Shown piece by piece: positions 25,605 through 34,405 of a stretch of 64,000 nt of DNA. This stretch comes from an uncultured Eubacteriales bacterium (lineage in GTDB: Bacteria > Bacillota > Clostridia > Christensenellales > Aristaeellaceae): the NCBI GenBank assembly GCA_902795275.1, contig CADBKQ010000011.1:62001-126000 (forward strand), read 5' to 3'. The notes under the pieces were generated by a model. It made no database searches. It saw nothing but the letters and a program-made list of their open reading frames with translations, and was not told where the DNA came from. Position numbers and translations under genes: made by a program. Each line of letters begins with the position of its first letter. The first letter of the stretch is position 1.

Positions 25605-28600
25605 CGTATTGGAATTTTTACTGGCCTCCCCTGCCTTTCGGGAGGCTTTTGACGCGCAGTCAGACGGGGTTTCCGCCCTGTACGACATGGCGGAGGGACA
25701 GCGTCCTTTCTACGCCGCTTTGTTGCAGCGCGCTTCCAGCCATCCCATCGTGTATATTGCGCCCTCCGACGCCCTGGCCATGCGGGCGGCGGACGACTGT
25801 GGGGCCTGGCTGGGCGGCGGCGCGGCGGTGCTGCCCGCGCCCGATGTGAATTTCACCCGGGGCACCGCCAGCCGGGAGAACGCCTTCCAGCGTTTATCCG
25901 TGCTGCAAAAGGCCCGGCGCGGGGAAGTCAAGGTGCTGTGCCTCAGCGCCGACGCCCTGCTGTGCCGGATGATGCCGGTGGCGGCTTATGAGGAATACGC
26001 CGTGACCCTCCGGCCCGGCGACACCCTGGAACCCCAGGAGGTCATCGCCCGCTTGGTAAAGATGGGCTATGAGCGGGTGGACATGGTGGAGGGCCGGGGC
26101 CAGTGCGCCCTGCGCGGCGATATTGTGGACGCCTTTTCCCCGGCGGAAAACAGCGCCACCCGCATCGAATTCTGGGACGCGGAGGTGGACTCCATCCGCG
26201 CCTTCGACCCCATCAGCCAGCGCAGCCTGGAAAAAATGGAGGAAGCGGCTTTTTATCCCGCGGTGGAATGGCTGCTGCCGAAGGAGCGGGCCAGGGACAT
26301 CCGCGCCCTGGTGCAGGCGCATTTGAACCGCCTGCCCAAGAGCCTGCTGTCCCCCGACCTGCCGCCGCTGCCGGAGGACGAGGACGAGAGCGCCGGGGAA
26401 ATCGTGGAAGCCGCCGGGCCGAAGGTCTACGACACCGGCGTGGCCCGGCTGTTCCGGGACGCCGACCAATTGGAAGAAGGCATCCAGTCCCCTACCCTGG
26501 CCCTGTGGGCGGGGGCGCTGAACGTTCCCTGCGCCTGGATTTGGGATTATTTGGAGAATCCCATCCTCGTGATCGAGGAACCCGAACGGGTAAAAGCCCG
26601 GTGCGATGACCGTATGGCGGGCTTCCAGGAGGATTTCAAGCTGACCCTGGAGCGGCAGGAGGCGGTGCCGGAGCAGGCCGCGCTGCTGAAAACCTGGGAA
26701 GAAGCTGTCGCCGCCATGGGCGGCAGGACCGTTCATCTGGTGATGGAGCTGTTGCGAGGCATGGGCGGGCTGAAACCCACCCGGCTTGCGAAATTCGCCG
26801 GGGTGAACGCGCCGAAATACGTGAGCCGGTTCAAGGATTTGGCGGGCGACCTGAAAGCCTGGAAGCAGCAGGGCTATCTGACCCTGCTGATGGCTGGGGG
26901 CGAAGCCCGTTCCCGCCGCCTGCAAACCGCGCTGGAAGGCTTGGAAGTTCCCACGCCCACCTGGGAGGAGCGCCCCAGCGCCGCCGCCGGGGACGCGGTG
27001 ATCTGGCCCCAGACCTTGTCCCACGGCTTCACCCTGGCTGATTGCAGGCTGACGGTCATCGCCGACAGCGATTTGTTCGGCGCCGGATATCGCAAGACCC
27101 GCAAGCGCCAGACCGTTGGGGAACGCATTGAGGCCTTCACCGACTTAAAAGAAGGGGATTACGTCGTCCACGAAGCCCACGGCATCGGCATTTTCAAGGG
27201 CACCGTGCGGCTGCAAACGGAAGGCACCTACCGGGATTACCTGCTGATTCAGTACCAGGGCAGCGATAAATTATATGTGCCTACCGACCAGTTTGACCGG
27301 GTGCAGAAATTCATCGGAGGCCCCGACGCCGCGCCGCCCCTCAACTCCCTGAGCGGCAACGACTGGGCGAAGAAGAAGAACAAGGTCAAGGCGGGATTGA
27401 AGAAGCTGGCCTTTGACCTGGTGCGGCTCTACGCCGAGCGCCAGGCCACCCCGGGCCACGCCTTCTGCCCGGACACTCCCTGGCAGCGGGAGTTTGAGGA
27501 CGCCTTCCCCTACGAGCTGACCCCTGACCAGGAAAAGGCAGTGGACGACATTCGCCGGGACATGGAAGCGCAGAGCAACATGGACCGCCTGGTGTGCGGC
27601 GACGTGGGCTATGGCAAAACCGAAGTGGCCCTCCGCGCCGCCATGAAGGCCGTGATGGACGGCAAGCAGGTGGCGCTGCTGGCCCCCACCACCATTCTGG
27701 CCCAGCAGCATTATTACACGATGCTGAAACGCTTCGCCGATTTCCCGGTGAACATCGACGTGCTGTCCCGCTTCCGCAGCCCCAAGCTGCAAAAGGAGAC
27801 CCTGGCGAAGCTGGCGGCGGGCAAGGTGGATATATTGGTCGGCACCCACCGGCTTTTGTCCAAGGACGTGCATTTCAAGGACCTGGGCCTGCTGATCGTG
27901 GACGAGGAGCAGCGCTTTGGCGTGGCTCACAAGGAAGCCATCAAGCACCTGAAAAAGACCGTGGACGTGCTGACCCTCTCCGCCACGCCCATTCCCCGCA
28001 CCCTGCACATGTCCATGGTGGGCGTGCGGGACATGAGCCTGCTGCAAACCCCGCCGGAGGAGCGCTATCCCGTGCAGACCTACGTGCTGGATTACAACGA
28101 CGCGGTGATCCGGGACGCCATCATGCGGGAGCTGAACCGGCAGGGGCAGGTATATTTCCTCTATAATCACGTGCAGCACATCGACGCCTTCGCCTCCCGC
28201 CTGCGGGCGCTGGTTCCGGAGGCGCGCATTGCCGTGGCCCACGGGCAGATGAAGGAAAGCCTGCTGGAGGACGTGATGCTGGATTTCTACGAGGGGCGCT
28301 TCGACGTGCTGCTCTGCTCCACCATCATCGAAAACGGCCTGGACGTGCCCACGGCCAACACTATCATCGTCTACGACGCCGACCGTTTCGGCCTCTCCCA
28401 GCTCTATCAGCTGCGGGGCCGCGTGGGCCGCTCCACGAGAGTGGCCTACGCCTACTTCACCGTGCGCCCGGACAAAATGCTGTCCGAGACCGCGCAGAAG
28501 CGCCTGTCCGCCATCCGGGAGTTCACGGAGTTCGGCTCCGGCTTCCGCATCGCCATGCGGGACTTGGAGATCCGCGGCGCGGGCAACATCTTCGGCCCCG

Positions 28601-29181
28601 AGCAGTCCGGCCAGGTGGCGGCGGTGGGCTATGACATGTACTGCCGCCTCATTGAGGAAGCCGTGCGGGAAGCCCAGGCGGAAAAGGGCCTGGAGGTACC
28701 CGTGGAGGTGGACACGAGGGTCGATCTGCGGGTGGACGCTTATCTGCCTGCGGAATACGTGCGGGGCGAAAACCAGCGGATGGAGGTGTTCAAGCGCATC
28801 GCCCTCATCAAGACGAGGGAAACCCGGGAGGATGTGATCGAGGAATTGATCGACCGCTTCGGCGACGTGCCCGAGCCCGTCATGAACCTGATCGACATCG
28901 CCCACCTGCGGGGCATCTGCCAGCGGCTGGGCATCCAGCGGGTGAATTTCGTGGTGAACACCCTGGTCTGCAAGTTCGCGCCCAACGTCCTGCCCGACCC
29001 CGCGGCCCTATTTGCCGCCCTGGAAAAGACCGACAAGCGCCTGCTCCTCTCCGCTAATAAGGAGCCCGCCCTCCTGCTGCGCGACCCGAAGCTGACGATC
29101 GAAGAAATGCTCCGGGAAGCCGTGAAGCTGCTGGAAAAGGTGGAGACACAGATTTCAGAGTTCAGAGTACAGATTGATTAA
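25594..29181 (+). CDS. mfd: Transcription-repair coupling factor
   Basis: The 1195-residue ATP-driven translocase removes stalled RNA polymerase and recruits UvrA. It has a UvrB-homology N-terminal module and a CarD-like RNA-polymerase-interaction domain starting near VGERIEAFTDLKEGDYVVH. The RecG-type motor shows Walker A GDVGYGKTE near residue 669, the DEEQRFG box near 770 and GRVGRSTRVAYAYF. The C-terminal TRCF domain is present. The last dozen residues (after KVETQIS) are encoded by the left arm of heptamer element 5, so this tail is probably acquired rather than ancestral. It overlaps pth by 11 bases. Confidence 0.97.
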   Translation: MLNNVLEFLLASPAFREAFDAQSDGVSALYDMAEGQRPFYAALLQRASSHPIVYIAPSDALAMRAADDCGAWLGGGAAVLPAPDVNFTRGTASRENAFQRLSVLQKARRGEVKVLCLSADALLCRMMPVAAYEEYAVTLRPGDTLEPQEVIARLVKMGYERVDMVEGRGQCALRGDIVDAFSPAENSATRIEFWDAEVDSIRAFDPISQRSLEKMEEAAFYPAVEWLLPKERARDIRALVQAHLNRLPKSLLSPDLPPLPEDEDESAGEIVEAAGPKVYDTGVARLFRDADQLEEGIQSPTLALWAGALNVPCAWIWDYLENPILVIEEPERVKARCDDRMAGFQEDFKLTLERQEAVPEQAALLKTWEEAVAAMGGRTVHLVMELLRGMGGLKPTRLAKFAGVNAPKYVSRFKDLAGDLKAWKQQGYLTLLMAGGEARSRRLQTALEGLEVPTPTWEERPSAAAGDAVIWPQTLSHGFTLADCRLTVIADSDLFGAGYRKTRKRQTVGERIEAFTDLKEGDYVVHEAHGIGIFKGTVRLQTEGTYRDYLLIQYQGSDKLYVPTDQFDRVQKFIGGPDAAPPLNSLSGNDWAKKKNKVKAGLKKLAFDLVRLYAERQATPGHAFCPDTPWQREFEDAFPYELTPDQEKAVDDIRRDMEAQSNMDRLVCGDVGYGKTEVALRAAMKAVMDGKQVALLAPTTILAQQHYYTMLKRFADFPVNIDVLSRFRSPKLQKETLAKLAAGKVDILVGTHRLLSKDVHFKDLGLLIVDEEQRFGVAHKEAIKHLKKTVDVLTLSATPIPRTLHMSMVGVRDMSLLQTPPEERYPVQTYVLDYNDAVIRDAIMRELNRQGQVYFLYNHVQHIDAFASRLRALVPEARIAVAHGQMKESLLEDVMLDFYEGRFDVLLCSTIIENGLDVPTANTIIVYDADRFGLSQLYQLRGRVGRSTRVAYAYFTVRPDKMLSETAQKRLSAIREFTEFGSGFRIAMRDLEIRGAGNIFGPEQSGQVAAVGYDMYCRLIEEAVREAQAEKGLEVPVEVDTRVDLRVDAYLPAEYVRGENQRMEVFKRIALIKTRETREDVIEELIDRFGDVPEPVMNLIDIAHLRGICQRLGIQRVNFVVNTLVCKFAPNVLPDPAALFAALEKTDKRLLLSANKEPALLLRDPKLTIEEMLREAVKLLEKVETQISEFRVQID

Positions 29182-29249
29182 GCTATTACAATAAATTGTG
29201 TGTCAAAGCGCGTCCACTATACAAACTGTACTCTGCACTCTGTACTCTC
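29156..29249. repeat. Heptamer inverted-repeat element 5 (AGAGTAC type), overlapping the end of mfd
   Basis: The left arm (29156-29173) is about two and a half heptamers of AGAGTTC/AGAGTAC type. The right arm (29226-29249) has AGAGTAC/AGAGTGC units inverted. The spacer of 52 bases contains the mfd stop. It uses the same heptamer type as element 4 in the hexuronate operon. Confidence 0.8.
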
Positions 29250-29418
29250 CTCCTCCCCCGCTTCCGCGGGCAGGAAAAGGCGTTCCCATTCGCCATAAAT
29301 CAGCAGAAAACCCGCAACAATGCCATCACAATTCCGTCATGGATTCTTACGCCAAAGCCGCAGGCATGAAGGGAAGGTATCGAAACTATTACAAATTGCC
29401 AACAATCCTGATATCGTG

Positions 29419-29447
29419 TTGCATTTGGAAAAAGCCGATGATACAAT
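29419..29447 (+). promoter_or_regulatory. Sigma-70-type promoter for the one-TM protein gene
   Basis: TTGCAT (29419-29424) and TACAAT (29442-29447) are separated by 17 bases, 32 bases before the preferred start. Confidence 0.6.
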
Positions 29448-29479
29448 ACTCCTGAGCTTGCGGAAAGGAGATCATGCGG

Positions 29480-29953
29480 ATGAGCGGGTGGACGCTGTTT
29501 CTGTGCGCAGCCGCATTGGGAATGCTGCTGATTCTATGGTACGACCGCAGCCGCCGTCAGCATGAGGAAATGGATAAAGAGCGCATGCGTCGCAGCATGC
29601 TGTATTATGAGGTTTATCCCCTGGTAACAGAAGCGCGCAAGTACGACATTGACCGGGTGCAGATCGAAAGAACCAGAATTGTCTTTTTCTCTGTCTGTCC
29701 GCCGGGAGAGATCGGCGCTTACGTGTTTTCCGATTGGGGCCACAGGCCCCTGAATCCGCGCCGCACCTGGGCCCTGGCGCAGGTGATCGCGGATGATCTG
29801 CCGGTGCTGCAGGAAAGCCAGTGCTACCGCCTGCGGCGTTACAAGGTGATGCGCCCCACGGGGCAGAAGGATGAAGCGTATCAGTTCATCATCCGCAGCG
29901 GCTACAAGACCGAGCTCATGTACGCCCGCGAACGGAAGCCCCGGCTCTATTGA
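29480..29953 (+). CDS. Single-pass membrane protein of unknown function
   Basis: The ATG at 29480 is preferred over 29474 because GGAG (29467-29470) is then 9 rather than 3 bases away. The roughly 157-residue protein has an N-terminal transmembrane helix (about 3-20, FLCAAALGMLLILWY) followed by a basic RSRRQHEEMDKERMRR stretch. This topology leaves the rest inside the cell. The soluble part has VIFFSVCPPGEIGAYVF-like strands and a NPRRTWALAQVIADDL helix. I do not recognise a family. Its stop overlaps the convergent gene by 7 bases, with no terminator between. Confidence 0.7.
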   Translation: MSGWTLFLCAAALGMLLILWYDRSRRQHEEMDKERMRRSMLYYEVYPLVTEARKYDIDRVQIERTRIVFFSVCPPGEIGAYVFSDWGHRPLNPRRTWALAQVIADDLPVLQESQCYRLRRYKVMRPTGQKDEAYQFIIRSGYKTELMYARERKPRLY

Positions 29954-30792
29954 CGATTTCCCGTTTCCTCACAATGGCTGCGGAAGCGCGTCGGCAGGAC
30001 GTCCAGGGCGTTTTCCCCGGAATACACCCTGCGTCCGGACGGAAGGGAGAACACCCCTTCCCCGGCTTCACACAGCAGCATACAGCCCCGGGCGGCCCGC
30101 AGCCGCAGGGGGCAGGAAAAAGGTTGCCGAAGGGCAGCCTTTTTGTTTGCCCGGAAACAGACGGTTTCCCCGCAGCAGCCCATCGCGCAGCCTCCGTCCG
30201 GCAGCCCGCACAGGCAGCCCGGCACCAGCGGCAGCGAAAAGATTTCCTCCGTGACGCCCCGGAAGCTGACGGCATACAGGCACGAAGCCAGCGTTTCCCC
30301 GCGCTCCACCGCGCACAGGGCAGCCATGCCCCGGCCCAGGAAGCACGCGCCGCAGACCGTGCCCGGCAAGCGGTAGGTCTTTAAACAGCGCAGGGAGGCA
30401 TCCAGCAGGAGCATTTCTCCCGACGCTCCTCCGGCAACGAGCAGGAGTTTTCCTCCCGGATGCGGGCATAGATCCCGTGGATACATCCCTGCCGGGGCAC
30501 AGCCCAAGATTGCCCCTGTTTCCGCGCAGAAAGCCGTCACGCTGTCGGCATCGGCGGACAGGGCGTACACCTGATTTCCCAGCGCCGCCATGGCGCACAC
30601 GCCCGTGGGCAGCGCCGTATCGCAGAGGTAGTCTCCCGTTGCTTCCGCGTAGCAACGGCAGCGCTCCGCCCCGGCGCACCATATCCTGCCGCGCGCTCCG
30701 CACAGGGCTTCCCCCGGCGGTCCGGCGCGGCGGCAGCCGCCTCCGTCCACCATGATCAAGCCCTTCTCCCCGTCCGCCACCCACAAACCCAT
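29947..30792 (-). CDS. Cysteine-rich beta-propeller-like (YVTN/WD-type) protein
   Basis: The 281-residue protein shows repeating segments such as GNQVYALSADADSVTAF, GAILGCAPAGMYPRDL and GKLLLVAGGASGEMLLLDA. This resembles the blade pattern of YncE/YVTN propellers, in which a value and a signalling element alternate every 40-45 residues. No signal peptide is visible, so it is probably cytoplasmic. By reading I count about 25 cysteines (near 9%), unusually many, and they are not in an obvious CxxC metal arrangement. A purine-rich GAGGGGG site precedes the ATG. Function unknown. Confidence 0.65.
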   Translation of the reverse strand: MGLWVADGEKGLIMVDGGGCRRAGPPGEALCGARGRIWCAGAERCRCYAEATGDYLCDTALPTGVCAMAALGNQVYALSADADSVTAFCAETGAILGCAPAGMYPRDLCPHPGGKLLLVAGGASGEMLLLDASLRCLKTYRLPGTVCGACFLGRGMAALCAVERGETLASCLYAVSFRGVTEEIFSLPLVPGCLCGLPDGGCAMGCCGETVCFRANKKAALRQPFSCPLRLRAARGCMLLCEAGEGVFSLPSGRRVYSGENALDVLPTRFRSHCEETGNRQ

Positions 30793-30904
30793 CCAGACCG
30801 CCCCCTCATTGTTCAGGCTATGCCGCGGCCCGGCAGGCCGTGAGGGACTCTTTTTTTGTCAGGAAACAGGGTATAGTGCCGGTAAAACGAAAGGAGGATT
30901 CAGG

Positions 30905-33322
30905 ATGATTACTTTCAGATTTTCCGGCCGCCAACCCGCGCCGCGCAGCTGCGCCATCGCCCAGGAGACGGACCGGAACACCCAGACCCTGCGCTTTTTC
31001 CTGCCCCAGATCAGCGATAAGCAGAGCGCCCAGCTGATGCTGCTCCTGCCCGACGGCACACCGGAGATCTTGCAGATCAGGGACGGGCTGGCCACGGTGC
31101 CCTCCACCCTGACGGAACAGCCGGGCCGCATCCGCGCCTGGGTGGAGATCCTGGGCGAGGATACCATCGCCTGGAACAGCGAATTGTTTTTCCTCGACGT
31201 GGGCGACCTGCCGCCCATCAGCGAGCAGGTGGAGCATAAATATCCCACCGCCATTCAGGACGCCCTGCAGGCCGCGGCCGACATGGAGGACTTGTGGGCC
31301 AACACCAGCGTGGCCCTGGTGGACGCCAAGCATCTGACCGCCCACATGCTCTACGCTGCGTGCTGGGCCGGGCTGAAACGCGCTGACACGGAGGGGCATT
31401 CGCTCGTCCTGGAGGACGCGAATCTGGACGCGGACGGCTGTTTCGCCCTGGCCCGGGAAAACGGCTTCACCGGCACGGCGGAAGAATGGGAAGCCTATGT
31501 GGAGCGGGTGGAAGCCCTGTCGATTGTACATCGCTTCGTGACCCCGCAGATGTTTGGCGCAAAGTGCGACGGCGTTTCTGACGACACCGTGCCCGTGCGT
31601 CTGGCCGCGCTGCTGGCGAAGCGCTTCGGAGTGCCGCTGGTCTGCCACGGCGGGACGATCTACCTGAAAACCGCCACGGAAAGCAACTGCCCGATCATCG
31701 ACACCGATGTTGATTTCAGCGGCTGCACCCTGCTGATGGACGGCGAAAACGCCGGGCAGGTGATTCTGAAAATCGGCGGAGCGCCGGAAGCGCTGACTGT
31801 TTCCAGCGTGACCCACGAAAACTTTGACTCCGTGTTCAGCGCGTATCCCAACAGCGTTATTTCCGTTACCAGCGGCCTGAACCTCGGCCCGCGCCAGGGC
31901 AATCCCGGCGTCTACTATCATAAGCAGACCTTCCTGACCAACGATTACGGCGTGGTTCAGCCCCTCGATCTGTTCCTGGACATGCCCTCCGTGCGGGAGT
32001 GCGTGCGGGTGGACAAGCTGACGCCGCCCATCCGCGTGCGGCTGGGAAAGATTCTGGTGAAGAATGCGGGCTATCCTGCCGAAATTCTCATCCAGCGCAG
32101 CAACGTGACCGTGTGCGACACTGCCATCCACACCCAGAACATTTCTGCCATGGCCTGGCACAACGGCCTGTTCACCGCGAAATACGGCTTCAACATCGCC
32201 TTTGAGAACATCGTGGGCAACAACGTGGCGAACCTGCCCAGCGGCACGACCACCGTAACGGAATACCTGTTCGACGTGTACAGCTGCTATCAGGTGCTGT
32301 TCGACCGGCTGCATTTCAGCAAGGAATGGGGCGCGGCAGCCACGCACTGGTGCGCCGACGTGACCTACCGCAACTGCGAATGCAACCGGGCGGATTTCCA
32401 CTACGGCGTGTATGGGAACAACCTGATCGAGAACTGCAAGTTCTTCGGCTATCCCGGCGTGGTCAGCATCGGCTACGGCGACGGCACCGTGGCGGTGAAG
32501 CACTGCGCGTTCTGGAAGCGGGCGGAAGGTGCGCTGTATGACAACAGCGTTTTCAATTTCCGCGCCGACTTCGCCATCATGTTCTCTGGCACGCTGATCG
32601 CCGAGGACAACACCATCCACCTGTACGACAAGGCGAACACGTCCTATGTGTGGTTCATCGCCTACCACGCCTGGGCGGCGAAGGTGAACAACGTATCCCA
32701 GCCTTTGCTTTCCTTCGCGCCGACGATCTTTCCCACGATCCGGGCCAGGCGGAATATCCTGCGCTCCGAAGCCAGTCATGCGGATTCGGACAAGGTCTCC
32801 GCTCTGCGCCTTTCCAACAGCAGCGCGACCACCATCGCCATCGGGCAGATCGACCTGGGCTTTGATTCCCTGGCGCTGCAGACTGCGGTGGATACGGATT
32901 TCTCCGGGTTCAGCACAGCCAACGCCCTGCTGCGTCTGGAGAACGCGCGGTTCGCCGGTACCGCCTACGCGGGCGTGATCGAGGCGGATGCCCTCAGCAC
33001 ATTCAACGCGCCGCTGGCGCTGGTGCGCCGCGTGTTCTCGCCCTTGCAGGCCATGCGGTGCGGCCTCGCCACCGTGACCTTTACCGCCAACGACACCCGC
33101 ACAGCCACCGCTGACGTGGCGTTCCCAGCGCCCTTCCGCGACACGAACTACACCATCGTGCTCACGCCCAAATCCGGCGACGGACGCTACCGCGTATTCA
33201 TCGGATATGAAAACAAGCTGAGAAGCGGGTTCCGCATCTTCGCTATCGCCGACAACAACGAAGCCTTTCCCGTTGACCGGACCCTTGAAATCAGCTGGTT
33301 CTGCGTAGCCGAGAACGCCTGA
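30905..33322 (+). CDS. Phage-type tail spike/fibre with right-handed beta-helix
   Basis: The ATG at 30905 follows an AAGGAGG site; the longer frame upstream overlaps the opposite-strand gene and has none. The 805-residue protein starts with an N-terminal domain like phage baseplate/upper tail proteins (FRFSGRQPAPRS, then a strand-rich stretch with FFLPQISDKQSAQLMLLLPDG). It continues with the tail-spike beta-helix entry motif FGAKCDGVSDDT near residue 218. A long parallel beta-helix follows with many Asn/Cys/Asp turns (NNLIENCKFFGYPG), and a C-terminal beta domain ends it. It has no signal peptide. It forms a two-gene unit with the endolysin downstream; no capsid, portal or other tail genes surround it. 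Confidence 0.78.
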   Translation: MITFRFSGRQPAPRSCAIAQETDRNTQTLRFFLPQISDKQSAQLMLLLPDGTPEILQIRDGLATVPSTLTEQPGRIRAWVEILGEDTIAWNSELFFLDVGDLPPISEQVEHKYPTAIQDALQAAADMEDLWANTSVALVDAKHLTAHMLYAACWAGLKRADTEGHSLVLEDANLDADGCFALARENGFTGTAEEWEAYVERVEALSIVHRFVTPQMFGAKCDGVSDDTVPVRLAALLAKRFGVPLVCHGGTIYLKTATESNCPIIDTDVDFSGCTLLMDGENAGQVILKIGGAPEALTVSSVTHENFDSVFSAYPNSVISVTSGLNLGPRQGNPGVYYHKQTFLTNDYGVVQPLDLFLDMPSVRECVRVDKLTPPIRVRLGKILVKNAGYPAEILIQRSNVTVCDTAIHTQNISAMAWHNGLFTAKYGFNIAFENIVGNNVANLPSGTTTVTEYLFDVYSCYQVLFDRLHFSKEWGAAATHWCADVTYRNCECNRADFHYGVYGNNLIENCKFFGYPGVVSIGYGDGTVAVKHCAFWKRAEGALYDNSVFNFRADFAIMFSGTLIAEDNTIHLYDKANTSYVWFIAYHAWAAKVNNVSQPLLSFAPTIFPTIRARRNILRSEASHADSDKVSALRLSNSSATTIAIGQIDLGFDSLALQTAVDTDFSGFSTANALLRLENARFAGTAYAGVIEADALSTFNAPLALVRRVFSPLQAMRCGLATVTFTANDTRTATADVAFPAPFRDTNYTIVLTPKSGDGRYRVFIGYENKLRSGFRIFAIADNNEAFPVDRTLEISWFCVAENA

Positions 33323-33374
33323 AGCGAATACGCTGTATACAGGGGAAGCGCCCCCGGGAGGACAGTGATGAGAT

Positions 33375-34214
33375 ATGGTCACAGCACAGGGCCTGATTGA
33401 AAAATTTGAATATGCGCTCCATGACAGATGGGGCTACATCTGGGGCAAATACGGCCAGCTCTGGACGGAAGCCGATCAACAAAAGACGACGGACGAGATG
33501 GCTGAAAAATACGGCGGTCAATGGGTCGGCCATCATGTGGCGGACTGCTCCGGCCTGGGCTACTGGGCGTTCAAAGAGCTGGGCGGATATATTTTCCACG
33601 GCTCCAACACCATCTGGAACAAGTACGTAACGGATCGGAGCGAACTGAAAAACGGAGCGCGCACAGACGGAGAGCCTCTCCTTCCCGGTGATCCGGTCTT
33701 CCGGAAAAAAACGCAGGATGGGAAAATCAACCGCCACCACATCGGCTATTACGTGGGCGGCAACACCGTGATCGAGGCCAGAGGCACGCAATACGGCGTA
33801 GTCACCAGCACGCTTTCGCGCTGGCATGAAACCGCTCACTGGCTGAACGTGGATTATGGAAACGGGGTCATCTTCATGAAACTGCCAACCTTGCAATATG
33901 GAGCGTCGGGCAGCGACGTGAAAAAGCTGCAAACGCTGCTGAACGAAAACGGCGCGAATCTCGAGGCGGACGGCAAATTCGGCGCCAAGACCGAAGCGGC
34001 CGTGAAGCGCTTCCAGGAACTCCACAGCCTGACCGCGGACGGAATCGTGGGCCGGAAAACCTGGGCAGCCCTGGAAGGAGCAAACCCGCAAGACGGAGAG
34101 CAGCCGGACAGCGGCGTCATTCCGGTTCACGCCGCCGATTTGGAAAAAGCATACCGGCAGGCGAAAGACGCGGCGGACACGCTGCGCGCGCTGCTGGAAA
34201 AGCACACCGGATAA
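33375..34214 (+). CDS. Endolysin-like NlpC/P60-type peptidase with peptidoglycan-binding domain
   Basis: The 279-residue protein has an N-terminal NlpC/P60-CHAP-like domain with catalytic Cys58 in VADCSGLGYWAF and histidines 121/122 in NRHHIGYYVGG. A PG_binding_1 domain follows (about 178-235, ASGSDVKKLQTLL and ADGKFGAKTEAAVKRF). A short helical tail (AADLEKAYRQAKDAADTLR) ends it. No signal peptide is present, as usual for phage endolysins released through a holin or similar. It follows the tail-spike gene by 52 bases and ends in a strong terminator. No holin is seen. Confidence 0.82.
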   Translation: MVTAQGLIEKFEYALHDRWGYIWGKYGQLWTEADQQKTTDEMAEKYGGQWVGHHVADCSGLGYWAFKELGGYIFHGSNTIWNKYVTDRSELKNGARTDGEPLLPGDPVFRKKTQDGKINRHHIGYYVGGNTVIEARGTQYGVVTSTLSRWHETAHWLNVDYGNGVIFMKLPTLQYGASGSDVKKLQTLLNENGANLEADGKFGAKTEAAVKRFQELHSLTADGIVGRKTWAALEGANPQDGEQPDSGVIPVHAADLEKAYRQAKDAADTLRALLEKHTG

Positions 34215-34228
34215 TCAACAGAAGCAAG

Positions 34229-34270
34229 CAGGGCTGTCGGGAAACCCGTTTTCCGGCAGCCCTGTTTTTT
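34229..34270 (+). terminator. Rho-independent terminator of the phage-like pair
   Basis: CAGGGCTGTCGG (34229-34240) and CCGGCAGCCCTG (34253-34264) form an imperfect stem followed by six T. Confidence 0.88.
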
Positions 34271-34320
34271 CTAAGTTTTTCCAATGGCGCGAACATACAA
34301 AAAAGAAACCGGATCGTCGC

Positions 34321-34349
34321 TTGTTTCCCGGTTCAGGGCATGGTATAAT
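34321..34349 (+). promoter_or_regulatory. Candidate promoter of the DUF1846 gene
   Basis: TTGTTT (34321-34326) and TATAAT (34344-34349) are separated by 17 bases, 57 bases before the start. Confidence 0.6.
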
Positions 34350-34405
34350 TGACAGGTTGATTTGTGTTCCGCGTAACGATCGGGCTTTGAGGGAGGGAAC
34401 GAAAG

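Noticed and set aside
30849..30880. Promoter (TTGTCA...TATAGT) before the tail-spike gene
   Set aside because: The boxes are only 10 bases apart, which does not fit sigma-70 spacing.
30752..30904. Extended N-terminus for the tail-spike protein
   Set aside because: It overlaps the opposite-strand propeller gene and has no ribosome site, whereas the ATG at 30905 has AAGGAGG.
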